Of a DNA stretch of 64,000 bases, positions 39,367 to 52,860 are shown piece by piece. Both the position numbers and the translations under genes were made by a program. The number at the start of each line of letters is the position of its first letter. Position 1 is the first letter of the stretch. Where the stretch lies: the NCBI GenBank assembly GCA_020152595.1, contig JAIGNY010001857.1:548501-612500 (forward strand). The letters are read 5' to 3'. Under the pieces are notes generated by a model that had not been told where the DNA came from, searched no databases, and worked only from the letters and a program-made list of their open reading frames with translations. The DNA comes from Chiridota heheva (lineage: Eukaryota > Echinodermata > Holothuroidea > Apodida > Chiridotidae).

Positions 39367-41570
39367 AGGCCCTAGGCCTAGTGTGCACGTTAAAATTTTG
39401 TTTTTTCTGAACGGAACATTGTATATTCGTTGGGTTTCACATTTACGAAACATTAAAAGTATTTTTGCACATTTGAAACACAAAAATAGGACGAATTGGC
39501 AAAAATTGTTCAAATTTGAAGACGTTGATGTTCAGTGCGGAGACCCCAATGGTATGAAATGTGCCGTTGACCTCGCTGCACAAAATGTGAAAATAGTATC
39601 GAGAACTTTCGGCAGCAAATCTTTTGTTATCTGTGAGGGAGACAACTAGTTGTGCATATCGAGGAGGTCGGACATCCGGGAATGTTGTAGTGCACGGCGA
39701 CGTAACAATGTTTTTTTGACGATCTCGAACTTCAGTCAAGGGGGAAAACAAACAGTCAGTTATCATTGCATTCAACGGGAAAAGAGAAAAACATAATTTT
39801 TGTCATTTTCCTAAAAATACTCCACAGAATTTATTTTTCTTAACACATGTTGTGTATTAGACAGTAGTTTCTAAAATATATAAGTACCATTAATTTTCGC
39901 TGACTGGCTGAGGCGACACAAGTATTCATAAAAAGATATCCCATTGACTGTAATGATACAGTTTTCCCTTCAACTTGATTAAAGTGTTTTGAGCCCGTGC
40001 ACGGTTACGTCGAACCGACCACCTCAATTGGAAACATTGTGTGAATGGAGAGGATACAGTTTATACGAAGTTTTCTGTTTGGTATGGAATTTCCTAACCA
40101 AATTAAACTACCATTTAAGTCTCAGTGATGTGCTTATTTGTGTATGTAGGCCTCTTTATACTGTTGATTATTGTGTGAAATTGTATTTTAAATGGGCTTG
40201 ACCCCATACGCTAGTAAATTGTGCAGACATCAGGATTCCTCGGAATTTGATTGGTCCATTATGGTCACGTGAATTTCGGCCATGTGACGTTATTTAAATG
40301 ATATTTCCGGAAACGACCGATTCCGATATTAAAAGTTTAAAGCGTCCGCCAATTTGAGTTGCGAGTAAATTACAAACAAATTGTACAAAGTGCGTATTAC
40401 TAAACGACGCGCGATAATACTATGCAAGCCAAGAGCATATTTTGCTGGGCGCTCAAGCCGGTTGGTTTGTTTACTTTAAACTTAAATTCATACGTCCTTG
40501 TGCGCAATAGCATACTGGAACTGTTTAACGGTGTATTGCACGTATACGGTTATCCATCGGTGTTAATATTGTTGTCGTGTATTTTGAGCATGGATTTGTT
40601 GGTTCTTAAAAATCTGTTTTGCCTAAATTCATGATAACCACCTGACACGACATGCCATGACATGCCAGGGATTTATTAAAAGCTCCCTGTTCTGACGTTA
40701 GCATTTGCCTTTTCGTTGAGTAATTTTCCTTCAGAAATTTTCCCCTCAATCCCGTGCTCAGGGGGCCACGAATGTACCTGAATATATTTCGGGCATTAAA
40801 CAAGTAAAATATAGCCTAAATATAAAAATATAAGCAAAAATCGTCGAAAACCCATGCTTGCCTAAAGCGAAAACAGTATAAAGTGGATTTAAAATAGCTG
40901 TAGACCTTTTTTTATTATTTATGTTTTTCGAGACATGAAAATGTTAGTTTGCCCCAGGCTACGAAATTCTATTGGCGGGTCTGGGTAGGCCAATTACCCG
41001 TTAACTAGCGAGACCAACAGTCTTAATTTTAACTACAGTGACACCAGCTAGAATTTCTCAGGATTTCAAAATTAGAAGAGCTTTCAAAAAACCTCTTTGG
41101 AGATGAGAGGACCGTGAAAAACTTTTGGGACGTAGTCGCTCTTTACTTGTCCTCTATCATATAAAATGAAAATGTTTGACTGACTCCAAAGATCTCCCGG
41201 TCTGCCGGTGTAAAAGTAAATTTTGTCTCTCCAGTAAACTTTTCCCCCTCCCCCCCCCGCCCCTATTTCCTATAAAATTTGGGCTCCCAGACAATTAAGC
41301 CGTAGCCATCCAGTAAATTTGGTCCCCCGCCCCTCTCAAACGGTCCGCTAGGAAATTTGGGCCCCCAGCCTTTCTTTCCTAGGAAATGCTTAAGGTCCTA
41401 GGCCTAACGTAGGCATATGTCCTTAGTCTATTTCTCCCATGAGCATTAATGACCCTACTGTAGGGGGTTTCGACTAGGACCTGGGCCTAAAGGATTAACA
41501 CTAACGTTAGATTATAAATGATCATTACAATTTACAGTTCATGCCTTGGTTAGCCCATCCTACCTCCAAC
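39367..41570. other. Gene-free stretch
   Basis: Frames of 65-110 residues on both strands lack convincing structure. CACGTG and CATGTGAC E-box-like words occur near 40,265-40,287. CCCGCCCCT-type words at 41,245-41,345 suggest old repeat sequence. Confidence 0.45.
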
Positions 41571-41818
41571 CAGGCGCGTAGCCAGGAATTTTTTTAATGA
41601 GGGGGCCCAGACCATCAGCCCTTGGTGAAATTTGCCCTATTGTAACTGCGCTACGTACGCACCACTATGGGTTGGCGTGTAACGTATATGGAGGAAATTT
41701 TTGAAAAACGCCCCCTAGTGCAGGAACTGCCCTTCCAAAATGACAAAGTGACAATATTTTCTCAATGAAGGGAGGGGGCCTAGCCCCCCCTCCCCCCCCC
41801 CCTCTGGCTACGCGCTTG
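41571..41818. mobile_element. hAT-like MITE, 248 bp, perfect 8-bp target duplication
   Basis: Termini CAGGCGCGTAGCCAG and the reverse complement of CAAGCGCGTAGCCAG (one mismatch). CCTCCAAC at 41,563-41,570 and 41,819-41,826 is an exact 8-bp duplication. First ~130 bp closely match the element at 37,672. Confidence 0.92.
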
Positions 41819-41826
41819 CCTCCAAC

Positions 41827-43109
41827 ACCGCAATGAAGCAATGTTAAGCATTTTTCTTCCCTCCTCAACGGACGAGACAACAACTTGTCCCCCTTATGCA
41901 AGAAAGAGCCCTTCTTCTCCCTTCACAGTAAATCTCACTGCCGTTTTGCGTAAAGCACGTTTTTTCTTTAGTAAATCCCGATGGGTACTTCCCAGATCGA
42001 AGAAAATATTTCTTCTTCACCGAAGTACTTATACTGCAAACCATTTTCTGTTCGTGGGCAAATTCTACGAGTACAGCGGCGCTGTATTCCGTACATAAAT
42101 ACTAATATTTATACTAACTATATAATATAAATACTAACTAAGGTTTTAGCTTATCACTTCAGTACACAAAATTTATTGAAGGAACCGTACAGACACCAGC
42201 AAATTATCTAGTAAAATCAGTCCGGTGGGGGTCAAATTCACTAGACATTTCTTAGGAAATAAGGACGGAAGGGGGAGGCGAAATAAGGACCGAAGGGGGC
42301 AAAATTTAATATCACACCGGCCTGAAGTCTCCCATTTGGGCCAGTGTGTGTCAGACCAGGGGCGTAAGAAGTGTCAACTTTCTGATGGAGGTACCCCCAG
42401 AATTTCCCAGCGGCTAGACAAGCAGACAAGCAGAAACATTTCACATGTAAATTAGGTTCCCATCTGTCCAGGAAACATTGGTGTTCATTGGGAAATCTCC
42501 TTCACTTTTCGGGAAGTCTCCGTCAGTTCTGGGAAAATTTCCTTTATTTTCAGGAAGCTTTCTTCAGTTTTCGTGAAATTATCTTAATAATGCGATCATG
42601 CAACCGGGATGTAGCCTTTGTGACAGAGTCGTATATAATTCTCCTTCACAAAGCATGCAAAGTGTTTTTCACAACCTTTTTTATTATGCTGAAAAGTGGA
42701 GGGGGTGGGGACACGTTTCCCTGTCCCTCCAGGGAATTAAGGCTCTGGTACTTAAAACCGTTTCCTACGTCTCAGGAGATGTCCTTATACTGTTGTCTCC
42801 ATGTGGATACAAGTATCTTAGTGCTTCTCATGTTGTTGCTCGGTCAATTTAACAACATTGATACCTTCTTCTTCATCAATGATCAGATGATTGAAGGCAG
42901 GACCACGTCTCCTGAGGATAAATGTCTCCTTGGCGAGGACATGTGCTTGTTTGGTTTTGCTTTTCTAGTCTGTTATTACTCTCTGATGGTGACGCCTGTT
43001 GTTATATAGGTTAAAGAAAGAAAAAACGAAATAAACATAATTATTCTTCATGCATTTGACTGTTCAATATAGTATAGTAATTTTGTGTTCGTATTTTCAC
43101 TGTATGTCA
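41827..43109. other. Gene-free stretch with short degenerate repeats
   Basis: At 42,240-42,305 a GAAATAAGGACGGAAGGGGG motif is repeated. At 42,480-42,590 there are ~30-bp degenerate units (GGGAAATCTCCTTCA, GGGAAAATTTCCTTTA) related, in opposite orientation, to 46,470-46,790. The 173-residue frame at 42,488-43,009 starts in that repeat and shows no domain. Confidence 0.5.
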
Positions 43110-43117
43110 TATGATAT

Positions 43118-43304
43118 CAGGCAAGTAGCCAAGGGAAAGCTGCGGCTCCCCCCACCTTGCTGAATGTAGATTTTTGGGGAGACCTTATTTTGATTATTGT
43201 AATAGTTATGCTTATGAGTTTTTCCGCTTTATATATAGTTCACTCGGGTAAGAAAACAAATGTCCATAGACCCCCTCCCTTTTAGATTTCTGGCTACGTG
43301 CCTG
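43118..43304. mobile_element. hAT-like MITE, 187 bp, perfect 8-bp target duplication
   Basis: Ends CAGGCAAGTAGCCA and the reverse complement of CAGGCACGTAGCCA (one mismatch). TATGATAT flanks both sides exactly (43,110-43,117 and 43,305-43,312). Shortest family member here. Confidence 0.92.
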
Positions 43305-43312
43305 TATGATAT

Positions 43313-45889
43313 TACAATTAAGATGCATGGGTTTTACGCGAATGTCGTTTCCCACCCGTCCCGCAAGTGTGCGTTAATTGACAGGGTTGAGGTTGCGATG
43401 CGCAAAATGCTAATAGAGTGACGCATATTAAAGAAAGCATATTCTTCTACTAACACGATATTGAAGTATAAATTTTTTTTTTTTTTTTTAGAAACGACTG
43501 AAATCAGACTACAAGTGACATCACATCCTAACATTCCTCCAAACGCTTCGGGTAGATTTATTCAGAACAGACTATAATGTTCATGAAATGAGGCTTTCAA
43601 GCAATGGCGAGGAAGGGGGTTAAAAGTTTGAACCAATATCTACAACTAAGGACCAAAGACCTTCCATTTTGGACCAAGATAGGGAGGTGAACGTCTTGAT
43701 GAGATGTCTTTTTATGGGGCTTTAGCCCCTGAAAGTACGTAAAGCTAGAAACGCCCGTGCTTTCAAGTTTCAATTATTGCATATATATTAGCACGCAATG
43801 CAGTGAAGTACAGTAATTATTTTTACCATGTGGAAAATTTACAAACAGTTATTTTGAATTTGCAAAACTGCAAAAATTAAAACAACTTGCACTTTTATAC
43901 GTAAATTATCAACCGACACGAAATATGAACAACTATTACATGCAATGGTAAAGTTTATAAAAGAAAAATATCTTGCGATTTTCCCAACTTGTCACTCATA
44001 ACCGTACGTTAGCGAATGCTTGCACCACGGAAGAGGGAGGGGGGATGACTGGGGATTAGAGTCACAAGACCCCCACTTATCGGCAAGATCGAATTTTTAA
44101 TTCGTTTAAATCCGAGGAGAAACTGTCTTGGGGGGGAGGGGAAGGGGGTGGGGGTACGTGATCCACTGAAAGGTTATTGCAGAATCACTTGTACTGTTTA
44201 TGGATATTGGGACAGGGACACAATTCAATCAGTTTACTTTCGTATGACAAGGGCATAGTCCCACAAACTTTTTGGGTCAATTTTTCCCAAGTTAGTGGTG
44301 CCTGGCGCCATCACTGGCTTGTGTTATTTCAAACGGATTTCGTGGATCCCCATCCGACTGGAATTTTGGGCAGTGTTAACGTCATACCGATACTTTTCCG
44401 AACGACATGCATGCCTATGAAATTTAATCTCACGTCGAGCCCATTTCAAAGTTAGGTCATTGTGTTGCTAATGAATTAGTCATTTCAACTTCAACGCTCT
44501 AATTGAGCAATCAAATATTAAAAATTAGTCCCATGCACCTCATGACAAGTTTCGGAACCAATCAAGTGGTGACAACATATGAACTAATTAGCATACTGCA
44601 CCCCTGATTGAGAAACATTTTGCAGCCGAAGTGCCAAGTTTTTTCGACCGACTGAGAATGATCGGATTACGCTTTTATATCTACGTCTCTAGATCAGTGG
44701 CGGCACTACGAGGGCAAGGAACACGACCCCACCGTGACGAGATCGCATTTACGTACTTCCCCCAGAACATTCTGTACGGGTGACATATTTTGTCTGGTCG
44801 ATTTGCATGACATAAATGTTCATATTTGTATACAATGAAAGACAGAGACATACAAGTTTGGATTTTATTAGATATATCTTTTGCAGATATTTGCCGATCC
44901 ACTGCGAATTCATTATAAAGAGTATCTCTGGTGGAGGTACCCTCCATGTTTGTACGAAAGTCTGAAGTCAGCTAAAATTCTAATGAATTCCATAGCAAAA
45001 GAGTAGCGACGCATTTTCACAAAAAATTGACGCTGATGCAGATTTTTGAAGTTTCAGTAGTAAGCCTATATGCAAATGTTCATGCAAATTTTAAATAAAC
45101 GGGCAGACCGCTGTGTTTTCCTATGTGAATTCATTGTTTTTAGGACTCTTCCGTGTCTTCTTATTTTCTATGAGATTATCGAAAGCAGCTAATTCTGAAA
45201 AATTATACGATGTTAAGCATACCTTGTAAAGTAGAAAAGATAATCTCATTTTCTGTTATAAGAAATCAAACAGCAATTAAACATAATATCATTGACATAT
45301 GTAAATTAGATGTTTAATATTGAATTATATAGAACAATATTTTTTTAATTGAAGCAGTATATTATTGACGAATAGAAACAAGAATTAAATATATCACCTA
45401 ATGTAATTTTAAATCACCTTTCCCCGCGCGTAGGGGCGTAAGTTAAGGGGCGTGACACACCGTTCAGAATGTTTTTTATCGCGGGCAATTGACTATTTCG
45501 TCGGGGAAAAAGGTGGCCTAGTATTGAAGCAAAATTGAAGACAAAATTAATTAAAATGTTGGATGCTTGTTCTGTTTAAATTAGAGATAAAACTCAATCA
45601 CGTCTGAATCATCAGATATCAGAATCATTTCCAACAGTCCACTCGACTTGGCATGATGCTGATTGGACTCGGGTTTGGTAACTGCAGGAGATGTATATAG
45701 GAAAGATGCCCGCCCACACAAGAGCCATGCATTTTTCTGTTGTTAGACATCAAACATGTCAAAAACTGTAATATAAATCTTCCAGCAAACCAGGGGATTC
45801 GCCAATTCGACCCTAGAGCTGCATCCGTGAACCCAACAGTATTGTGGACGAATTTGTAGGAGAAATTTCTCTTCTGCTTGACAGTGTTA
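43313..45889. other. Gene-free stretch
   Basis: No supported exon. CAGTGGCGGCACTACGAGGG near 44,696 looks like one end of a hAT-type element without a visible partner. G-rich DNA at 44,130-44,160. Confidence 0.45.
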
Positions 45890-47480
45890 GCTGGTTAATG
45901 GTAAACCAAATACTTATCTGAGTAGATTTTAACATTATAATTTATTTTGTTGTTCTTTTCGTAAATTACATTTCGTTTTTTTGTGTGTTGATTTGAAGCC
46001 ACTTTGCTGCAACAAAAACTTTAGACCAAGACTTGATACCCACAGTTTTGCCCAAATTTTCTCAATTTTCAAGGTAGATTTCGAAATTGATCAGTTTGTG
46101 TTGATTTTCATACATTTACTTCATTTTGGGAATATTTTCTTCAATTTTGGCGAAATGGTGCCTGATTTTATCAATATTTCTTATAATATAAGGACCACCC
46201 CCTCCCTCCTTTACAAATACTTTTTGGATTGTGATAAAGACATACATTTTGGTACATAGCCTTTTTTAAAGAAACCTGGAGTTGGGGGAAAACATGCAGA
46301 ATGGATATATCATATCCACACAATTTATAACGTCAGTGGCGTAGGATTCTAGGAAGGTATTTGACATGGGTGAGGTAGGGATGGGGAGCCAAATATTATT
46401 TTTGTCTCAAAAAGGCTAGAAAATATAAGAGTCTATTATGTCCAATAACTATTTGTAAATGGCTTCGTAAAATTATTGGAAATTTTGGCAACAATCCAGA
46501 AAATTGAAGAAATTTTTTTCATAATAAAGAAAATTCCCCGAAAATGAAGAAATTTTTCCAAAAATAAAAATGAGGCAAATTTCTTTAAAATGAAAGGAAT
46601 TTCTCGAAATCAGTCGTGAAAAATTCCCCAAAAATTGAAGAAGACAAAAAAACTCCTGAAAATTAAAAAACATTTCGCAGAAATTGAAGAAAATTTCATG
46701 AAAATGAAAGCCAAATTTCTCGAAAAAGGAAACTCCCCAAAAAATGGAAAAATAATTCCAAAAATTTAAAGGAAATTTCTCGAGATATTCCTTTTATAGA
46801 AATATTTTCCAGGGGCAAAGCCTCACCACTGGGGGAGGTGGGGTGCTCTTAGTATGTTTGAAAAAAAGGCTATGTACTGAGGTTTATTGAGGCAAATGAT
46901 AAAATCTATCCCCCAATATCATATAATTTCCTACCCCGCTGCTTCCAAGGCTTCGCCTATAAACCCCCACAATTTCCCCCGAATTTTCTCAATTTGCAGG
47001 GAAATTCCGCAAATACTTATCTGAATAGATTTAAAGAAACACGAAATTGTCTTCTTTTCACATACATGTTGGAAATTTGTGTTGATTTTAAACGTTACCA
47101 TTGTGGGGCATAACAAATCAAGAGCTTCCGGGATGCCGCGGCTTCGCCCTTGGACCCAAGCTATATAATTGCAAGGCTTCGCCCATGAGCCTCACAATTT
47201 TGCCTGAATTTACTCAATTTGCAGAAACCTTTTCCCCTATGCTTGTTTAGAAATGGTAACCCAAATGATTATCTGAGTAGATTTAAACATTAAAATAAAA
47301 ATTGTCTTCTTGCCGTCAATCAAATTAGCGAACTTTGTGTTGATTTTCAGCCATTTTGGAGCACCAAAAACAAGAAATCTTCGGAGCTTCGTCTCCTGGA
47401 CCCCAACCAAGGATTCGCCCCATAGGCCTCGCCAGGGGCCCATAAGCGGGCACACGGTCTTACGCAGTACCGCATTTGAC
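45890..47480. mobile_element. Degenerate, internally repetitive transposon remnant
   Basis: A module with CAAATACTTATCTGAGTAGAT then GTGTTGATTTT recurs near 45,905, 47,010 and 47,265. GGCTTCGCCC/CTGGACCCCA words recur near 46,950, 47,140, 47,180 and 47,385. At 46,470-46,790 there are ~30-bp A-rich units (GAAATTTCTCGAAAA). Similar GGACCCC sequence is inside the MITE at 23,637. No coding capacity remains and ends are not defined. Confidence 0.5.
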
Positions 47481-48454
47481 ACTTCAGTTAGACCTCATTG
47501 GTGGGAGGGGAGGGGGTGATCTGTCCCCAACTGTTCTATATTGTGTGATTGTATAGCCTGGACATGTTATGATTTTTGGAAACAAGCTTATATAGGCTTT
47601 GATACTGATACTTTTGTTTTTAATTTCTATATTATTATGATATCAACCTCGGCCTAGATGTTTCTCAATTAATTTTCTTTTTATTGGAAGGTCTGTCAAA
47701 TGCTTGATATTGTTGTTCAATTTCAAAACAATTGATTCAATAAAAGAACCTCAATATACAAATCAGCTGTTAAGCTTAGCCTAAACATAATGCTTTACAT
47801 TGTTCCATATTGGATGCTAGCCTTATACTAACGTATATCAAATAACTAGGGCCTAATTTATATCTGAAATATATAGAGATTTCCCTGACATGCTCATCAC
47901 TACTTCTTATTAAGCCACAATTGGGGTGCCATGAAATAAGTTTATTGATACCCTTGTAAATAACTTGTAATGTTGTGTACAGTATTTCAAACTCAATCCA
48001 ATGGGTCATAGGCATACAATATGTGATTTAGAGACTGCCAAAAGGTGCGTGTTTACAAAGTCATTTTTATTTGGAATAAATCTGATGGCGTGTAGTTTCA
48101 TTAACCTGTTAACTATACTGTGCAATAATAAAAGGTTTTTGGTGAGTATGCTGAACATAATGCGAACCTTATGTAATGGCGATTTCGTCAGTCCACAGTT
48201 GCTGAGTTCCTCAGAAAAAGTTAAAATTTCTTCAGTTATTCTCATGGAAGGGCTGGAATTTCCTTATACTATACATCTTAAAAGAAATTACTCTTAAGGC
48301 AGGTTAAAGACTAGTTCCTTAAACAAATCTACAAAACGTTTGATATTTCCTTCGAAGATAAGTGTAAGATGATAAAATTTCCCTAAATTCTTCAGAGATC
48401 ATCAAGTGTCTCTCATAATACTGAAGATTTAAAACCTTTAAAACTTCTTCAAAA
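47481..48454. other. Gene-free stretch
   Basis: Frames of 79-98 residues at 47,776-48,297 overlap on opposite strands and show no domain. Confidence 0.45.
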
Positions 48455-48820
48455 TATTTGTGCACCAACGTCTGTATCAGGCATGATTTTAAAACTCCTC
48501 CTTTATTATTGTGGTTATTTGCCTAAAGTTGCTACAGTATATGAACTGACAAGACTTTTTATTCTATTTAGTATGCTCAGTCAGGAGTGTGACTGCATGT
48601 GGACAATTAGGGAGGGATGCAACACAGTGCATGGATGGGTGCCATGCGTGGACATATGATAGAATATATAACATGTGGTATGCACCAAGGGCTATATCAG
48701 GCATGATTCTTTGACTCCGCCTTTTTTGTTTCCTTATTAAACAGGTTTTTGCATATAACTTATTATATTGACTGACAGACTTGCATACATAGTGTGCTCA
48801 ATCAGGGACTGATAGCTAAG
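48455..48820. repeat. Diverged ~215-bp tandem duplication
   Basis: GCACCAACGTCTGTATCAGG at 48,461 and GCACCAAGGGCTATATCAGG near 48,680 begin two related segments sharing CATGATT, ACTCC, GACTGACAGACTT-like and TGCTCAGTCAGG-like words in the same order. Confidence 0.5.
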
Positions 48821-48852
48821 ACGAGACTTCTGACAGTCTTATAGAGCCTTTG

Positions 48853-49705
48853 GGATGTCGTGGGGTGGGATGCCATGTGGAACATGGGGTGGAATGCCAT
48901 GTGGAACAGGGTGGGATGCAATATGGGATATATGGTGGAATTCTATGAGGGACAGGGTGGAATGCTATGGGATAGGTCATGAGGGACATGAGATGGTATG
49001 GGATGTCATGTTGGACATCGGGTGGGATGCCATGTGGGACATGGGGTTGGTTGCCACGAGTAACATAGAGTGTTGTAGGCTATGTGGAACATAGGGTAGG
49101 AGGCCATGGGGACAAGGGATGTGATGCCATGTGGGACATAAAGTAGGATGTCATTGGGAGTTAAGGAAGCCACTAATGCGGGATATAAGGTGGGATGCCA
49201 TGGGGGACATTCGGAGGGATGCCATGTGGGACACAGAGATGGATGCCATGTGGACATAGGGAGGGATGCCTTGTGGGACATATGATTATATTAATGTGGG
49301 ACATAGGATGGGATCCATGTGGAACATATAGTGGGATGCCATGTGGGTCATAGGGTAGGATGCCATGTGGGACATGGTGGAATGCCGTGTGGGACATATG
49401 GTGGAATGTCATGTGGGACATACTGTATGGTGGAATGCCATGTGGGAGATATGGTGGAATGCCATAAAGGGTGGGATGGGATGTCATGTGGGACATGGGG
49501 TGGGATGCCATTTAGGAAATGGGATGGGATTTATGTGAAACATGTGGGATCATAGGATGGGACGCCATGTGGGACATATGGTGGAATGCCATGTAAGAGA
49601 TATGGTTGAATGCCATGTCGGACATAGAATGGGATGTCATGTAGAACATGGGGTGGGATGCCATGTGGGACATGGGATGCCATGTGGGACTTGCATCTTG
49701 TGTGA
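48853..49705. repeat. Minisatellite of 24-27 bp (GGGATGCCATGTGGGACAT type)
   Basis: Roughly 30 imperfect units over 850 bp. The open frames of 67-112 residues on both strands (HGIPPYVP-type on minus) are by-products of repetition: unit length varies and no single frame persists. Confidence 0.92.
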
Positions 49706-50350
49706 GATACCATTTTTAAAATTGGCTGGTTCATATGATATGGGTGTCACTTTGCATTGGCATGCGAACCATGACGGTATTTACCGTTCTAGTCAAAGTT
49801 TCTGCCTGCACTGAGAATTACAACAAACTTTTTCAATTTAAAAAAATAAGGTTGATGGCCTCTGTTATTAAAACAAATGTTTAGTATTACTTATTATAAT
49901 TTTTTTCCAGATGCACATCATGTTTGAAGAAATTTTATTTTATTTTCATTTGGTAATTCTTCGTGAAGGCGAAGTAATTTATTGAAAAATATATGTACTT
50001 TTAATTTGTTTAAATGCACATTTCTAACAGCTATTATTCAACACAAAAACATAGGCTTTTAATATGGAGCTCTACATTCACACTTTACATATAGCCTATA
50101 CTATTTTTTATATTACAGTTGTATGACAGCCTGACATATGACAGCCTGACATATAACTAAAGCAATACGTCATACTTGTGGTTAACTTATGGATAATATC
50201 TATTAGACGGCGAAAGAAGATGTGATTTTAGACCTCTAAAGATAACATCCAATAGGCATATGAAGTAGATAAGAGTGACAATTTTTTCAGGTTTAAAACG
50301 ATGTCAGGTGGACATCTGAGGTAGATGCACATAACAGAAGAAAATATTTG
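49706..50350. other. AT-rich spacer leading into a minisatellite
   Basis: Nothing coding. From about 50,219 two strongly diverged units of the next minisatellite can be seen. Confidence 0.5.
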
Positions 50351-51282
50351 TCAGGTTTAACAGAATAATGCCAGGTATACATCTAGAGTAGATGTACATG
50401 TCTAAGAGTGACAAATATTTGTCAGGTTCAACAGAATAATGCCAGGTATACATCTAGAGTAGATGTACATGTCTAAGAGTGACAAATATTTGTCAGGTTT
50501 AACAGAATAATGCCAGGTATACATCTAGAGTAGATGTACATGTCTAAGAGTGACAAATATTTGTCAGGTTCAACAGAATAATGCCAGGTATACATCTAGA
50601 GTAGATGTACATGTCTAAGAGTGACAAATATTTGTCAGGTTTAACAGAATAATGCCAGGTATACATCTAAAGTAGATGTACATGTCTAAGAGTGACAAAT
50701 ATTTGTCAGGTTTAACAGAATAATGCCAGGTATACATCTAAAGTAGATGTACATGTCTAAGAGTGACAAATATTTGTCAGGTTTAACAGAATAATGCCAG
50801 GTATACATCTAAAGTAGATGTACATGTCTAAGAGTGACAAATAGTTGCCAGGTTTAACAGAATAATGCCAGGTATACATCTAGAGTAGATGTACATGTCT
50901 AAGAGTGACAAATAGTTGCCAGGTTTAACAGAATAATGCCAGGTATACATCTAGGAGTAGATGTACATGTCTAAGAGTGACAAATATTTGTCAGGTTTAA
51001 CAGAATAATGCCAGGTATACATCTAAAGTAGATGTACATGTCTAAGAGTGACAAATAGTTGTCAGGTTTAACAGAATAATGCCAGGTATACATCTAAAGT
51101 AGATGTACATGTCTAAGAGTGACAAATAGTTGTCAGGTTTAACAGAATAATGCCAGGTATACATCTAAAGTAGATGTACATGTCTAAGAGTGACAAATAG
51201 TTGCCAGGTTTAACAAGAAAATGTCAGGTAGACATTTAATGTAGATGTACATATATAACAGACAAATAGTTGTCAGGTCTGA
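50351..51282. repeat. 71-bp minisatellite, ~13 units, each with a palindrome
   Basis: CAGAATAATGCCAGGTATAC starts recur at 50,361, 50,432, 50,503 and so on, exactly 71 bp apart. Each unit includes TACATCTA-GAG-TAGATGTA, an 8-bp stem with a 3-nt loop, followed by CATGTCTAAGAGTGACAAAT. Central units are nearly identical; edges are diverged. No frame stays open. Confidence 0.96.
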
Positions 51283-52775
51283 TCTGCCATATTTTAGTAT
51301 GCCAGTATGTAAAAAGGATTATACTGGGCCTAATTCAATTTGTATCTCTTTACCTCATTAGAAGCGTATGGTTGTGTATAGGCTAAAATAACTCAATTGT
51401 TTTGAAATATAAACCATCCAAGTGGGAAAACATTTCATCAAAATCGGTTAAACAGTGGTTAAATCTCAGGCCTCAATTTGCATACTTTATGTAGATTTTG
51501 TGATATAGACTTACTACAGGCCAGGACGACCTTAACGTTTTCTTTTAAATTAGTAAATACTTTGTTACTTAGATGTCTTTCATAATTCATTGATGTGGTG
51601 TTTAAAATTTTGACCACTTGATCATTTTTAGTATAAACTTTTAGTGCTAAGATCTTTCCAATCCTTCAATTTATGTAAGAAATTAAAGATTGTGACTAGG
51701 ACATGAATTGCAGTGATTATCAAAAAAAAAGCTATTATTTGCTCCAGGAAGTGGGATATATAGATTGAAAATATTTGCTCCCTGCTCTGATTGAAATGTG
51801 AATGGCTTTAGTGATTCTAAGATTGAACTAAAAGGCGTAGAATACGAGAAAAAAATAATAAAGAAAAACACAATTCCTTAGCTGCATTAACTTCGGTCCC
51901 ACTATCAGACTGCTACTCATAGGCCTATTAGGCCTTACAGCCTAACGTTAGGCATAGTAGGCCTATTGTGGGTCTAGGCCTAGTTGCAAAAGTTGATATC
52001 CTGGACGGCCTAAAGTACAATAACCGACGTCAGTGAGTTTTCACTGTGACTGATTTATGTCAGATCCGTAACATTAACCTTAACGTTGGACTATTTGTAA
52101 TATTGCTTCCGTGCGAGAAAAAATAAAAATCACAATCACGAAATTGTATAAATTATTGGTCAGTACTATTTTGCGCACTAATTTCTGATCAAATTGAAGT
52201 GTTTCGTTGGAATATCATTAAATAAGCTAAAATAACCCATTTTACGTGTATTTCGTGATCAATCAAAGTAATTTTCGAGTAGAAGTTGTTATATACGCCT
52301 TGTTTCTTCCCACAATGCGCGTATAGTCTCGAACAAATACACCTTAAATTTAGTTAAACATAAAGAACATTAAATGAAAATATTTATCCAGAAAAATAAT
52401 GCAAAATAAAATCGATAACTATACAAATTTAGACTCGTATACCACTTTTTACGAAATCCATCATTCACTTAAATGTATGTACCGTGCTTTTCAAAGCTTA
52501 TACGAAAAAAAGCACGCTGGAGAAAGAAAAATGGCTACATCAACACATCACGTTTTCCCCACACTTTATGTATAGGAAGTTTTGTCTCTCGACCTTCGGC
52601 TTATACGTAGTATTGGGCGAATGACGTCACGCTCTATGATAGACATTTTATAAACGCATTCAATGCACTGGGCAAAATGACTTTGGCTCGAGTGGAATGG
52701 CCCGACTTTAGGAGGGCCGCGGTGAGTGCAAAATCCTTTAAATGCGCATTAAATGCGTGTATAGACAGATAAACC
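51283..52775. other. Gene-free stretch
   Basis: AGGCCTA-rich patch at 51,920-51,985. A CRE octamer TGACGTCA lies near 52,623-52,630. No exon recognised. Confidence 0.45.
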
Positions 52776-52860
52776 ATTCGCCGGGGTCAGTATACACAAT
52801 TCGCCGGGGTCAGTATACACAATTCGCCGGGGTCAGTATACACAATTCGCCGAGGTCATT
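52776..52860. repeat. 23-bp minisatellite, ~3.7 units
   Basis: ATTCGCCGGGGTCAGTATAC plus ACA, three identical copies and a fourth with changes. GC-rich CGCCGGGGTCA core in AT-rich surroundings. Confidence 0.95.

Noticed and set aside
39443-39775. Minus-strand frame with YYFHILCSEVNG, recalling a mannose-6-phosphate-receptor-type repeat
   Set aside because: The likeness is limited to a few residues; an acceptor (CCCTCACAG) exists but no convincing donor or neighbouring cysteine pattern, so it was not called.
42488-43009. 173-residue plus-strand frame
   Set aside because: Begins in a degenerate ~30-bp repeat, shows no domain, and composition is that of AT-rich non-coding DNA.
48853-49814. Frames with HGIPPYVPHG-type repeats on both strands
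   Set aside because: Imperfect 24-27 bp minisatellite; unit length changes break every frame.
50351-51282. CRISPR-like regular repeat array
   Set aside because: Repeats are directly contiguous 71-bp units without unique spacers, in eukaryotic sequence; it is a minisatellite.
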